From JAJDAT01 sp964570665 (lineage in GTDB: Bacteria > Nitrospinota > Nitrospinia > Nitrospinales > JAJDAT01): DNA of 64,000 nt. How positions within the stretch are numbered: position 1 is the first letter of the stretch; each line of letters opens with the position of its first letter. The stretch is taken from positions 1 through 64,000 of the forward strand of contig CAZMZH010000017.1 of the NCBI GenBank assembly GCA_964570665.1, read 5' to 3'. Position numbers and translations under genes: made by a program. Below the pieces are notes generated by a model. The model saw only the letters and a program-made list of their open reading frames with translations. It was not told the DNA's origin and did not search any database. Shown here in pieces: positions 9,729-18,323 of this stretch.

Positions 9729-9956
9729 ATGTCGGTAAATTTAATAAGTAGACCCGATGTAGCTTTAAAAAATAAATCTATTAAAGAAAAACAAACCGTA
9801 ATCTCGGCGTATTTATCGAAATTTCCAACGCAGCAAGATGCGGCAAATTTCGCGAAAAATAAAATAGATAGAGCTCAGGATTTACCGCAACTCAAATCAA
9901 ATTTGAACGAAATATTTGAGGAAATTATAAAAGTAATATATGCGTTAGGAAAATAG
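9729..9956 (+). CDS. Small protein of unknown function (phage-like cluster)
   Basis: A 75-residue, mostly helical protein rich in Lys, Asn and Gln, with no signal peptide or recognisable motif. I chose the ATG at 9729 because GGAAAGGA lies 8 nt upstream; a TTG at 9711 would put the Shine-Dalgarno inside the gene. It is followed 1 bp later by the next gene, so the two are co-transcribed. Because that neighbour and the truncated fibre gene downstream look phage-derived, this is probably a phage remnant too. Function unknown. Confidence 0.65.
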   Translation: MSVNLISRPDVALKNKSIKEKQTVISAYLSKFPTQQDAANFAKNKIDRAQDLPQLKSNLNEIFEEIIKVIYALGK

Positions 9957-9957
9957 A

Positions 9958-10314
9958 ATGACAGATACAGAAATAAATTCTAACCGAATTGAAAGATTAT
10001 CAATTCGGTTAGATAAATCGAACGAAAACATAAATAACCTAACCAACGCCGTAACCGAGAATACTGCCGAAATGAAAGAGTTGTGTCGGAGGATAGATGG
10101 AATGCACAACACTCTTTATGGAAATGACGGTATGAGCGGTTTGGTTGATATTGGAAGGTTTTCGAAGGAAAAAGTGGAAGAACACGAAACTCTATTAAGG
10201 GGAAAAAATAAAATTAATGGAGTCGTAAACGATGTACAAATGTTCAAAAGAGTGGCGACTTATCTTGGAGGTGGCGGTATTGTAGGAGCTTTTTTGGAAT
10301 ATTTTAAAAAATAA
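9958..10314 (+). CDS. Coiled-coil protein with C-terminal hydrophobic tail (XhlA/holin-accessory-like?)
   Basis: The 118-residue protein has a heptad-like N-terminal half (RIERLSIRLDKSNENINNL, then VTENTAEMKELCRRID) and a short glycine-rich hydrophobic segment VATYLGGGGIVGAFLEYF near the C-terminus that could insert in or lie on a membrane. This layout is seen in phage XhlA-type haemolysin/holin-accessory proteins and other small phage proteins, but I see no diagnostic residues. Its start is 1 bp after the previous stop and AGGA precedes it. A terminator-like hairpin lies downstream before the fibre remnant. Confidence 0.6.
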   Translation: MTDTEINSNRIERLSIRLDKSNENINNLTNAVTENTAEMKELCRRIDGMHNTLYGNDGMSGLVDIGRFSKEKVEEHETLLRGKNKINGVVNDVQMFKRVATYLGGGGIVGAFLEYFKK

Positions 10315-10443
10315 GCAATTTTTGCTGCCCTGGGTTTACCGAAATATTGCTTCAAAAAATTATTGAGTATTTTCGATAAGTTCAAGGTGGCGTTTCTTGT
10401 AGTCCTCCTTCAGTCAAAGGGGGTCTTTGTTTACTTAACTAAT

Positions 10444-10473
10444 CTTCGCGATCTTAATCTCGAAGGTTTTTTT
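10444..10473 (+). terminator. Rho-independent terminator candidate
   Basis: CTTCG (10444-10448) pairs with CGAAG (10461-10465), extended by two more pairs across a mismatch, followed by GTTTTTTT. It would end the two-gene unit 9729-10314 and would separate the truncated fibre gene from that promoter. Confidence 0.5.
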
Positions 10474-10487
10474 ATGGGGATAAAGTT

Positions 10488-11465
10488 ATGACTGTTGCAT
10501 GCGACTTTTTTTGGAATTCTGAAATAGCTTCCAATATTAATAAAAATATACTTGGAAACAACGATAACATTGAAATTCAACCCAATCAAATTACAGAAAA
10601 GAAAAAATTTAAATCAATAAAAAATTATGATTTGGGCATAAATTTTACTCAACAGGAATTTTCGAACGCAAACCAATTTACATCTAGAGCAACTTTAGTA
10701 GCGAATACTGCGTTTCTTTCAAGAGGAAAGTGGCCAAAGAATTGTGTATATGGTCGGATTAGTTTTGATTCCGGAGAAAAGTTTTTTAATATCGTTTCGT
10801 GCGATTCCGAAAACGCGTTAACTTTAGATGGATTCCCAAAAAGTGGAAGATATGATTACATCATTCGATTAAACGAATTTGACTTAGGGGAACTTAAACT
10901 TTGCGCAAAAAGAAACGCCATTTTTGGATTTGAGAATGGAGAGGCAAAACTAAACGAGAATTCTATAAATATAACCAATGAATATGTTTCGGTTTGCGAT
11001 GCTGAAGGTATTAAAACAAGGAACTTCTCTAGAATAGTCTCTGCATCTGTAATTGAAACCCTAAATTCACAAAATATTTATTATTGGCTAGTTTTTTATC
11101 CTTTCACTAAACATTACGAAAATGTTGAAGTAAAAGTTTTTAATCGAGATGAAAGTTTTTGGAGGAAAATAGCGCGGAATAGAGCGGGGTATTGGGAATT
11201 TAACGACTCAGTAGTCGCAACCTCAGAAACTTGGGTCTTGGCTTCTACAAACGATTTTTTGAACGTAGTTTCAGAAGCGATATCTTCACAAAAAGCAAAT
11301 AGAATGTCTGGAAATGATTTAACTTCATTAAATCATTTAGAGTGGGAATTAATTAATAATTTATCATGTGAAGTAGAGTGTATTGCTAGAGGGGTCACAT
11401 TGCATTCTGGAGATTTTAAAAGCAGCCCATCCGTATCTCAATTTTGCTTAAATTTTGAAAATTAA
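10488..11465 (+). pseudogene. Truncated tail-fibre paralogue with a nearly empty variable slot
   Basis: The 325-residue ORF is a divergent relative of the five fibres at 39.6-53.6 kb. Residues about 46-138 match the end of their N-terminal scaffold (RYDYIIRLNEFDLGELKL against YDYIIRMSEFDSG in the array). Residues 165-325 match the start of the C-terminal scaffold (EYVSVCDAEG, ETLNSQNIYYWL, RGVTLHSGDF). It lacks the first ~250 residues (the likely particle anchor) and the last ~85 (the LWTRAEH and RILRGTVDL blocks). Between the halves only ~26 residues remain where the array members carry a binding domain. GGGGA precedes the ATG, so a protein may still be made; hence remnant or decoy, not certainly dead. 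The segment before residue 46 is unrelated. Confidence 0.75.
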
Positions 11466-11492
11466 GGAAAAGAATTTAAAGGTCTTTCCTTA
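11463..11492. terminator. Hairpin between convergent genes
   Basis: TAAGGAAAAGA (11463-11473) pairs with TCTTTCCTTA (11483-11492) with one bulge. It lies at the convergent ends of the fibre remnant and the receiver gene and could serve as a bidirectional terminator, but neither side has a good U-tract. Confidence 0.3.
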
Positions 11493-11882
11493 GCTGTTTT
11501 CCTGAATAATTTTTTGAATAGCGGGAATGACTTCTTTAATACTAAGAGGTTTGCTGATAAAACCGTTCATACCTGCATCAAAGCATTTTTGTTGATCGCT
11601 TCTATCTTCGTTGGCGGTCATGGCTATTATGGGGGTTGTTTTTTTTGAACCTTCCTTTTCTAAACGGCGGATTTCGCGAGTCGCTTCCAATCCATCCATT
11701 TCAGGCATCTGCATATCCATTAAAATCGCGTCGAACTGATCTTTTTGGAATTGCTCAACAGCCAATTTTCCATCTTCTACAGCGATAACGTTATGACCTT
11801 TGCGAGTGAATAGTTTGGTTGCAAGAGTAAGATTCAAGGGAGTGTCGTCGACTATTAATAATTTTAGATTATCTAGATCCAT
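11490..11882 (-). CDS. Single-domain response regulator (CheY-like receiver)
   Basis: This 130-residue cytoplasmic protein is a lone receiver domain. The acidic pocket is Asp12/Asp13 (LIVDDTPLN), the phosphoacceptor is Asp56 in ILMDMQMPEMDG, and the conserved Thr and Lys are seen in IIAMTANE and FISKPLS. The sequence type (MDMQMPEMDGLEATREIR) resembles receivers of hybrid histidine kinases. There is no output domain, so it must act through protein contact or phosphotransfer. No kinase gene is adjacent, so its partner is unknown. It sits between the fibre remnant and the CI-like repressor, and whether it belongs to that accessory segment is unclear. Confidence 0.92.
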   Translation of the reverse strand: MDLDNLKLLIVDDTPLNLTLATKLFTRKGHNVIAVEDGKLAVEQFQKDQFDAILMDMQMPEMDGLEATREIRRLEKEGSKKTTPIIAMTANEDRSDQQKCFDAGMNGFISKPLSIKEVIPAIQKIIQENS

Positions 11883-12051
11883 AGCAATAATTTAGCAATT
11901 TAAAATTTATAACGCTTATTTATGTTGAAACCTACTGATTTATTATCGTTATCCGCTTAATGTTAACATGGGTTTAGGGGAAGTTGTTTGAAAAAATAGA
12001 TCCTTCGAAATAAGAAATTGTATATTAAAAACGGAGATAAATAAATTAAGT

Positions 12052-12948
12052 TTAGAATGATTTCCAAGCGCCAATAATCCTACCTACCACCGGATCGGGA
12101 TATTCTTTAAGGTTTACAATTTGAATTTGCGCGGAAGGATTTAGCGGGCGTAAGATTAAGAAGCTTTTTCCCAGCTCCACATACTTTGCGGTCAAGCCGT
12201 TTTCGTGAAAAATGGCGTACATTTGATTTTTTTCAATAGTTTTATCATTCCGATCAATGATTACAATATCCCCTGAATGTAAAGTGGGTTCCATTGAATC
12301 CCCTTCCACGCGGCTAGCTACCAGATTATTCCGTCGTCGCGTTGCTCGAATATGCAGCAACACATAATCCTCTATATTTTCATGTTGAATAATGGGTTGC
12401 CCCGCCGCAATGGCAGAATCGGTTAGCGGAATCGAAACGTAATCCTCTTCGTTAATGGAAGGTCCATTTTTGTCCGAAGAACTATTATATATTTTTAATT
12501 GAGGCGGAGCATGTCCCAATCCTGCTTTTTCATCGGTCAATAATCTTTGAATGGGAATTTCGAGAACATCGCTAATTTTATTCAAAAGCTCCATAGAAAA
12601 CGACCAAATCCCTTTTTCGTAAAATTCTAACGAAAGTTCAGGAATGCCAATTCCTTGAGCGAGTTTTTGGAGAGAAAACCCCCTTTGCTCTCTTGCCTTA
12701 TGAATTTTTTTTCCGATTTTTCTATTCCATTGCGAAGCGGATTTTTTTCCGGTTAGAAGCCAATCAAAATCCGTATGAAAATAATTAGAGATAGTTAACA
12801 GTATTTCTGGAGAAGGTACCGTTCTCCGTTGTTTCCATTTTTTAAGCGTGTCGTAATTTAGATTGGCAGCTTGAGAAAAAGAACGCAAAGAGTCTCCGTC
12901 CAGCAGTTTTGAGAACCGATCGTAAATTTCTTCACCTTTAAGTTTCAT
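12052..12948 (-). CDS. CI/LexA-type repressor with two HTH domains and S24 autoprotease
   Basis: A 298-residue transcriptional repressor. Residues about 5-70 form one helix-turn-helix (FSQAANLNYDTLKKWKQ), and residues 76-135 a second XRE-type one (FSLQKLAQGIGIPELS). The C-terminal S24 peptidase has Ser218 in VEGDSMEPTLHSGD and Lys255 in GLTAKYVEL. The predicted self-cleavage site is Ala182-Gly183 (IAAGQP). In lambda CI and LexA, RecA filaments stimulate this cleavage and thus induction by DNA damage. It is divergent from the rightward module at 13.2-14.1 kb, and two matching palindromes lie between them. This is the usual layout of a prophage or tailocin switch. Two HTH domains in one chain are less common for this family. 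Confidence 0.9.
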   Translation of the reverse strand: MKLKGEEIYDRFSKLLDGDSLRSFSQAANLNYDTLKKWKQRRTVPSPEILLTISNYFHTDFDWLLTGKKSASQWNRKIGKKIHKAREQRGFSLQKLAQGIGIPELSLEFYEKGIWSFSMELLNKISDVLEIPIQRLLTDEKAGLGHAPPQLKIYNSSSDKNGPSINEEDYVSIPLTDSAIAAGQPIIQHENIEDYVLLHIRATRRRNNLVASRVEGDSMEPTLHSGDIVIIDRNDKTIEKNQMYAIFHENGLTAKYVELGKSFLILRPLNPSAQIQIVNLKEYPDPVVGRIIGAWKSF

Positions 12949-12968
12949 AAATACGACTCAAAAAATTC

Positions 12969-13022
12969 TTGACAAAAGGGGACAGTTGTCCCATATTTAA
13001 TTTATGCAGGGACATATGTACC
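12969..13022 (+). promoter_or_regulatory. Rightward promoter with two palindromic operators
   Basis: A consensus -35 TTGACA (12969-12974) is followed after 17 bp by a -10-like CATATT (12992-12997). Operator 1 is the perfect palindrome GGGACA-GT-TGTCCC at 12979-12992, inside the -35/-10 spacer. Operator 2 is GGGACA-TA-TGTACC at 13009-13022, with one mismatch, over the expected start site. Their centres are 30 bp apart, about three helical turns, allowing cooperative binding on one face. The CI-like protein encoded leftward is the obvious ligand. Confidence 0.65.
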
Positions 13023-13184
13023 TAAATAATGGCAAAAAATAGGGTCACCAAAAAATATTTTGGTTAATTCTAAAAATAAATCCCATCGCTTTTTTGATTT
13101 TGGGGCGCCAAATGCAAGCTCTGCAGAATGACGCAAGTATCTTTAAAGATTATACCATCAATTGCTTTAATTAAAAGGAGCTTT

Positions 13185-13253
13185 ATGAAGGTAGTTAAAA
13201 TTTTAACGCCAATTATAGGAAAGTCGTTAAGGGGGCTTTGTATTCCTATTTGA
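13185..13253 (+). CDS. 22-residue leader ORF
   Basis: A short ORF (MKVVKILTPIIGK start) with a strong Shine-Dalgarno (AAAAGGAG, 5 nt before the ATG) in the leader of the rightward operon. It has hydrophobic and basic residues. A stem-loop follows 18 nt after the stop. It could be a leader peptide or a tiny membrane-active protein; only the RBS and position support it. Confidence 0.4.
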   Translation: MKVVKILTPIIGKSLRGLCIPI

Positions 13254-13271
13254 TTTAACTTTTTTAGGAAG

Positions 13272-13296
13272 GGTAGAAAGTTTTCTACCTGTTTTT
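13272..13296 (+). terminator. Hairpin/attenuator candidate in the operon leader
   Basis: GGTAGAAA (13272-13279) and TTTCTACC (13282-13289) form a perfect inverted repeat followed by TGTTTTT. It lies between the 22-codon ORF and the Zn-ribbon gene and may terminate or attenuate the rightward transcript. The uninterrupted palindrome could instead be a protein-binding site. Confidence 0.4.
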
Positions 13297-13323
13297 CAAA
13301 AATTGTAGCGGGTGTAGCGACAG

Positions 13324-13785
13324 ATGAAAATATTGAAAATAAGGAGAGACACTTCCGCAATTAGTCGGATGCAGGTTTGCGGATTGCCTCAAGAAAATGG
13401 ACAAAAAAGCAAAAAAATTAGGGGTTGTGGGGCTCGAGGAATGGTTCCTTCCGTGGCCGGTTGGAAATGTCTTTATTGTGGATTTTTTCGCTATTATCCT
13501 CATGTTGACGAAGACCGATTATGGTCGCATTTTAAGTGGGCTCGGGAATATTGGAAGGCTTATTATTTTAATGGCAATTATTTTATTAATGGTTGTCCCG
13601 TACCTGTAGGCGAAGATCCCATCCCACCCTATTTATATAATGATTTGGTAGAGGCTAAAATCCCTGTTTGGTTTCGGGCATTCGTTAATTTGGATGAAGA
13701 CGATTTTGATCAGTATTTGAATTTATATAAACGTAGTAGTTATTTTGTGGGTTTGGAAAAGGAAAATCAGGAGAAAAGCCAGTGA
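13324..13785 (+). CDS. Small zinc-ribbon protein in CI-controlled operon
   Basis: The 153-residue protein has a Cys cluster around residues 34-52: a CGARG segment and WKCLYCGFF (CxxC), probably a zinc ribbon. It is followed by an aromatic-rich region (YYPHVDEDRLWSHFKWA, YFNGNYFINGCPVPVGE). No Shine-Dalgarno is convincing before the ATG at 13324, and the downstream in-frame ATG at 13369 is no better. Its stop overlaps the next gene's ATG by 4 bp. The operon lies downstream of the two operators, so it is likely a regulator or early phage-type protein. I do not recognise the family. Confidence 0.65.
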   Translation: MKILKIRRDTSAISRMQVCGLPQENGQKSKKIRGCGARGMVPSVAGWKCLYCGFFRYYPHVDEDRLWSHFKWAREYWKAYYFNGNYFINGCPVPVGEDPIPPYLYNDLVEAKIPVWFRAFVNLDEDDFDQYLNLYKRSSYFVGLEKENQEKSQ

Positions 13786-14126
13786 AAAAAAAGGATTTAG
13801 ATAATTGGAGTGAAGATGTTGAGAACTTGGATAATAGATTGCAATTTTTCCAGATCGAACATTTGGACATAATGAATCAGGCGCGATTGGCTCAATTTAA
13901 TCCTGAAAGAGCAAATAAACAGAGTTGTTACCAGTATTTAAAAAAATCACCCGTTAATTTAGAAGAAGCAATGTTAACAGATAAACAAATGATTGCTATA
14001 AGCTTAGTCTTTTATGGAAATATTCCAAAATCCAGAGCCGCACGAGTTATGAAAATTACGCATCAATCTCTCAACGATCATATTAATGGAGCCTTAAAAA
14101 AAATTGAAAGAAGTTTGTCTTCTTAA
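13782..14126 (+). CDS. Small HTH protein (sigma-70 region 4-like)
   Basis: The C-terminal 60 residues of this 114-residue protein read like a sigma-region-4 or LuxR-type helix-turn-helix: LTDKQMIAISLVFYGNIPKS, then ARVMKITHQSLNDHINGAL. This matches the pattern 'increase in copy of the chain, then recognition helix' used by late-gene activators and small sigma-like factors. The N-terminal half is charged and not recognisable. It is translationally coupled to the Zn-ribbon gene by an ATGA overlap. By analogy with pyocin PrtR/PrtN-type control, it could activate the tail genes when the CI-like repressor is cleaved; that link is a hypothesis. Confidence 0.7.
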   Translation: MKKKDLDNWSEDVENLDNRLQFFQIEHLDIMNQARLAQFNPERANKQSCYQYLKKSPVNLEEAMLTDKQMIAISLVFYGNIPKSRAARVMKITHQSLNDHINGALKKIERSLSS

Positions 14127-14135
14127 GTTGCTTGT

Positions 14136-15644
14136 TTAACCCGGAAAATTATAGGGAGGTAGAGTGTTGCGATTTTTTAGATTTTTTTTTGCGAACTCGG
14201 AAATAACAGTTTTGTTGCGCGCATTTTGTTTTAAATAAACTACGCAAATGATGTCTTGATAAACTTTTTTCCATTTTGGTAAATCTTTGAAACCTCTATC
14301 GCCAGATTGTTTAGTCTTCAGAATTACTACATCGGATTTTTTCAAAATTTCATTCCATTTTTCTTTTCTCTCCCAAAAATCCCATGCCTGGTTAATGATG
14401 ACCTCAGGATAAACTGTACGGAATCTGCCATCGATAGCTACTTTTGATTTAGGTCTTTTCCAAATTAGATATTCTCCCCAATCAAAAGGAGCAACGATGT
14501 TGCCATTGATACTGTTGTCTTCCAAAAATTGGGCTAAGTAAGTGGGGTAAACAGTTGGTTCAACAACTATTTGGAAATTACTTTTATAGTAAGAATGAAT
14601 CGTAAATACGGCTTGGAAGGCAATAAATAAGGCTATGGCGGTTTGTGTTATTTTTTTGAATGAGGCGGAAAAAGTTTCAAGGGTTTCTTTGATAAAAAGA
14701 GTTTCAGCCTTTGTCGCTATATAGTCGGTTAAATACGGTGCTGCTATTATTGCGGCCAAAACGGTATGTCTTTGGTTTTTAAATGCGAATATTATAGAAA
14801 TCGTTATAATTCCCACTTCCCATAATTGTTTTTTTTTATTTCCGAGTAACGTTATAAAAAATACAAATGTTAAAAATTTAAATGGTAAATGGCTTGAATT
14901 TAAAAAGGGAATAGGCCCCCATTCATTTATTTTTCTTGGCAGGGTTAACGATTCGATAAAAAATGCCCACAAATCCGTTCCGTAGGGATTTATTAATACA
15001 GTAAGGCAAGATCCTGCAAATACAATGATCAATGGTTTCCAAATATGAAGATTGCTTCGCTTGGCTTGAAGCCAGTGAATTATGGCAACCATTCCCAAAA
15101 TTCCCAAACCCGCAACTACCCCTCCATGGCAATTGACCCATAAAAGAAAAATCACCGGAATTAAAAAGATCTTTCTATTATTTTTTTCAGAAAATCTCCT
15201 TAGAGAAAAAATTAAAATAGCCGCAAATAAAAAAGTCATGAGTTGCGGCCGAACCATAAAACCCAAACTCATGACAGGTATAAATATTATGGAAGCTATT
15301 GCGAATGAGTAGGGGGTATTTCGGTAAGACCCTGACTGGCTTAATAAATAAATTATGATCCAACCTAGAATCATTTTAAATGTAAGCAATCCTCCCGACC
15401 CCAGGTTATCGTATATTAGGTAAAATAGAACTTCTGTTAACCATTCATGATTAATCCATCCCTCTCCATAAGCCGTAAAAGAATAAGAATCTGTTTTTGG
15501 GATTGAAGCAGAATCCCAGATTTCCTTCCCGAATAGGATATGACCCCATAGGTCTGGGTCCGCTGTTAAAAAGGAAAATTCTTTGAAAGCTAAGATGTAA
15601 ATAAAACAGAAGGCTAATATTTTTGAAAAGGATTGATTTTTCAT
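14136..15644 (-). CDS. Polytopic membrane protein, GT-C glycosyltransferase-like
   Basis: The 502-residue protein has around ten hydrophobic segments. After the first one it carries an acidic loop (LTADPDLWGHILFGKEIW, then DSYSFTAYGEGWINHEWL), a position where GT-C lipid-linked sugar transferases place catalytic acidic residues. The C-terminus has a soluble domain (NGNIVAPFDWGEYLIWKRP, KVAIDGRFRTVYPE). Similar proteins are usually annotated only as hypothetical membrane proteins. It ends 9 bp from the convergent HTH gene. The next gene upstream on the same strand is an ArnT-like transferase, so both may act in envelope or exopolysaccharide glycosylation. Confidence 0.6.
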   Translation of the reverse strand: MKNQSFSKILAFCFIYILAFKEFSFLTADPDLWGHILFGKEIWDSASIPKTDSYSFTAYGEGWINHEWLTEVLFYLIYDNLGSGGLLTFKMILGWIIIYLLSQSGSYRNTPYSFAIASIIFIPVMSLGFMVRPQLMTFLFAAILIFSLRRFSEKNNRKIFLIPVIFLLWVNCHGGVVAGLGILGMVAIIHWLQAKRSNLHIWKPLIIVFAGSCLTVLINPYGTDLWAFFIESLTLPRKINEWGPIPFLNSSHLPFKFLTFVFFITLLGNKKKQLWEVGIITISIIFAFKNQRHTVLAAIIAAPYLTDYIATKAETLFIKETLETFSASFKKITQTAIALFIAFQAVFTIHSYYKSNFQIVVEPTVYPTYLAQFLEDNSINGNIVAPFDWGEYLIWKRPKSKVAIDGRFRTVYPEVIINQAWDFWERKEKWNEILKKSDVVILKTKQSGDRGFKDLPKWKKVYQDIICVVYLKQNARNKTVISEFAKKNLKNRNTLPPYNFPG

Positions 15645-15834
15645 GATTATGTAAATCCTAACCAGCTGCTAAGAATAAATTTTCATGGTATATAGTTTTC
15701 GAGAATAATAATTGGGATGTAAGTATTATTTTTATCCTTGATTAAAAGATTAGAAAAATCTCTAAATTATTTCTTAAGATTCTTTCTTTGCCTCTGGCGG
15801 CATAAATCGATTTTGAATTGGAATTTTTGTGGAT

Positions 15835-17979
15835 TCAGTTGGCTTTAGTAAGGTTTAAATAATTAATTTGTTTGGAACTGCAACATCTAGAATTTGAGTG
15901 CCGCCAATCAATACTCCACATTAATTTTATATCCAATTCACCCTTAATTAACGCTTGATCAGGTAACTGCATCTCTTTTGACCAAAATAGATTTGAGCTA
16001 CCTAAAGTATTCAATATGGTTTTTTGTGGAAAAATTTCATATTCACGATACTGGGATTTTGAATTTGGTTTAATAAGAACTTGAAGGTTGCTCAATTTAA
16101 AATTAGGAGTTCCCCAAAAATAATATTTTTCTATATCCCCATTTAACAAATAGCCATTTTTTTGTTTTTCAAGTTTTAATTTAAATCTGAAGGGAACTTG
16201 TGTGCTTTCGTTTCCAATAATATAATTTCCAGAAAAAATATTTAATTGGTTGTCGGAGTTATAAACTTCGTTTTTTGAAATTGTTAATAATTCAACGACA
16301 TTTAGAGGGTTTCTGGTTAATTTGGAAGCGTCTTTCAAAATGGATCGAAGCTTAGGATTTACAACAAAAGGATTATCGATATTTCTATAGCAAGATTGGT
16401 TTTTCAGTGGGGTATATTTATAAACCCTAAACGATATAGATTTTGTATCTTCTGGAAAAGATAAAACCTGATATCCAATGATCTTTTTCCCCGGGTCATG
16501 CAACAGAAAAAGGTTTTTATTATATTCCAGATGTTTTGGGGAGTTTATTTTATGAATGAAAAAGCAAATTTTGTTTTTTTTGTTTACCTTCAAAATTAAG
16601 TTTTGTTTGTTGGAAGCGCTTGCCAATTGAAGGATTTTTTTAGATTCGGGATTAAAGCCTTGTATATATACTTTTTCGATAAAGTTTTGAGAGGACAAAT
16701 TGGTTTTTTTCATCAAAAAAGCGGAAAGGGATTTAATAGTCTTATAGCGATCTAACTTAAACCTTTCGCGAGAAAAACTATATGCATTTTTAGCCGAATA
16801 AAACGCCAAGAATGTAAAGGTTAGCAAGGTTAATCCGATTGCGGAGAGATATATAGTTTTTATTTTAATAGAAGTAAGTTTTTCCGATATAACAGAAAAG
16901 AATAAACCCATGAGAATTGATTGAGGTATCACAAATATATACTCATACCAATAATGCCCTATAAAAGGACCATAAATATCATATGAAAGCGCCGGAAAAT
17001 AAAACATACATAAAACTATAATTTCTTTTTGTCGATTTTTTAGGGCATTTTGGATGCCCGTAGAAAAAGTATGAAAGATTAAAAAATAAAGCGCGGTTGA
17101 TAATAATAACCGGTAAAAAAGATTCCAGTTTTTTGGAAAATTAATTTCTTGAGAAAGACGCCCTCTTGAATTGGCAATTCTTGCTATTGTTCGCTGGACA
17201 GCAATGGTTTTGATTGTCTCAGAGATCGATAAAAAATTAGGAACGTCATTGGATTGAATGCCATGAACATTGGTTGGAATAAAGGTTTCTTTTTTATAGA
17301 TCGCATAAGGGATCAAACTAATTCCAATTATTATCAATCCCGCAATAATATTTTTTATTGGAATCCGAATTTTAAAAAGAAGCACCAGTACTATGGGGAC
17401 TATGCAAAGAGTAATTATTGAATAATGGAATTGGATAGCTAAGACTAGTACCAGAATTAAAAAAATAAAAGACCAATTACTTTTATTTAAGATATATTCG
17501 AATAATAGCCAAACATATATAGCTACAAATGGAAATATATAAGCGGGATTAATGGGAAAAAGCACCGCTTCAATGTGATGAAAATTAATCGAAATTAAGG
17601 CCGTTGTTATGGACGCTGTTAAAATGTTTAGGTATTTTTTAATCGCAGAAAATAAAATAATTATTGAGGCAACGTTAAAAAATAAATTAAAAATAAAAAT
17701 GGATTCGTAAGACTTATTAAAGAGTAAAGGAATGGCGTTGAAGAAATACATAAACGGTCCAGGGAGCCTCCCACCATTTCCTAACTCCGAGCCAGCAAGA
17801 GGCAAATAATCGCCGTCAATTATGCTAAATGACCTGTCAAAATCTCTTACCACCCATTGGTTTACTGTTGTAGAAAATAAAGCTTCTAGCCTAAGGAATA
17901 AACCCGCGATAAAAACTATCCCTAACAAAAGATAAATAAATTGTTTTGCGCCAATGTTTTTCTTAAATTGAGAAGGCAT
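15835..17979 (-). CDS. Glycosyltransferase family 39/ArnT-like membrane protein
   Basis: The 714-residue protein begins with a basic tail and a membrane segment (FIYLLLGIVFIAGLFLRLEA). An acidic extracytoplasmic loop follows (VVRDFDRSFSIIDGDYLPL, then GNGGRLPGPFMYFF), as in PMT/ArnT enzymes that transfer sugars from polyprenyl phosphates. About ten further membrane segments extend to residue ~400, followed by a long soluble C-terminal region of ~300 residues that I do not recognise. The start ATG at 17979 has no clear Shine-Dalgarno. It is transcribed toward the other membrane protein, 190 bp away. Confidence 0.6.
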   Translation of the reverse strand: MPSQFKKNIGAKQFIYLLLGIVFIAGLFLRLEALFSTTVNQWVVRDFDRSFSIIDGDYLPLAGSELGNGGRLPGPFMYFFNAIPLLFNKSYESIFIFNLFFNVASIIILFSAIKKYLNILTASITTALISINFHHIEAVLFPINPAYIFPFVAIYVWLLFEYILNKSNWSFIFLILVLVLAIQFHYSIITLCIVPIVLVLLFKIRIPIKNIIAGLIIIGISLIPYAIYKKETFIPTNVHGIQSNDVPNFLSISETIKTIAVQRTIARIANSRGRLSQEINFPKNWNLFYRLLLSTALYFLIFHTFSTGIQNALKNRQKEIIVLCMFYFPALSYDIYGPFIGHYWYEYIFVIPQSILMGLFFSVISEKLTSIKIKTIYLSAIGLTLLTFTFLAFYSAKNAYSFSRERFKLDRYKTIKSLSAFLMKKTNLSSQNFIEKVYIQGFNPESKKILQLASASNKQNLILKVNKKNKICFFIHKINSPKHLEYNKNLFLLHDPGKKIIGYQVLSFPEDTKSISFRVYKYTPLKNQSCYRNIDNPFVVNPKLRSILKDASKLTRNPLNVVELLTISKNEVYNSDNQLNIFSGNYIIGNESTQVPFRFKLKLEKQKNGYLLNGDIEKYYFWGTPNFKLSNLQVLIKPNSKSQYREYEIFPQKTILNTLGSSNLFWSKEMQLPDQALIKGELDIKLMWSIDWRHSNSRCCSSKQINYLNLTKAN

Positions 17980-18264
17980 AATTTAAATTTTTTTAAAAAA
18001 ATGTCGTAGGTTCGACTCGTAAGTGAAATGGTGAAATAAGTATTTTAAGGTTAAGTGGTTTTTATTGCGATAATTGGATTAGCCTTTGAGGCGTTTCAAT
18101 TTCATTGAAGGTCATAGGCGTGATCAAATCTTTTAGAGCTGGCTGGACTTTTTTATGTTTTCGATTTGACGATTAAAGAATGCAAAAGATATTATCTCAG
18201 TTTTTATTTTAAAAAGAGTGGCTAAATGGCATTTACTATTTGATTTCATTTTATTTTACGGGCA

Positions 18265-18292
18265 TTCTTAAATTTGAAAACTTTGTTATGAT
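18265..18292 (+). promoter_or_regulatory. Candidate extended -10 promoter of etfB
   Basis: TATGAT (18287-18292) is preceded by TG one base upstream (TGT-TATGAT), an extended -10 element. The -35 position (TTCTTA, 18265-18270) is weak. It lies about 30 bp before the etfB start. The rest of the ~340-bp gap from 17980 has no recognisable gene. Confidence 0.38.
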
Positions 18293-18323
18293 ATATTAGC
18301 AAAAATTGTTTCGAGGATATGTT

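Noticed and set aside
12969..13022. A LexA SOS box upstream of the repressor
   Set aside because: The palindromes are GGGACA-N2-TGTCCC, which do not resemble the E. coli CTG-N10-CAG box. They are better explained as operators of the adjacent CI-like protein.
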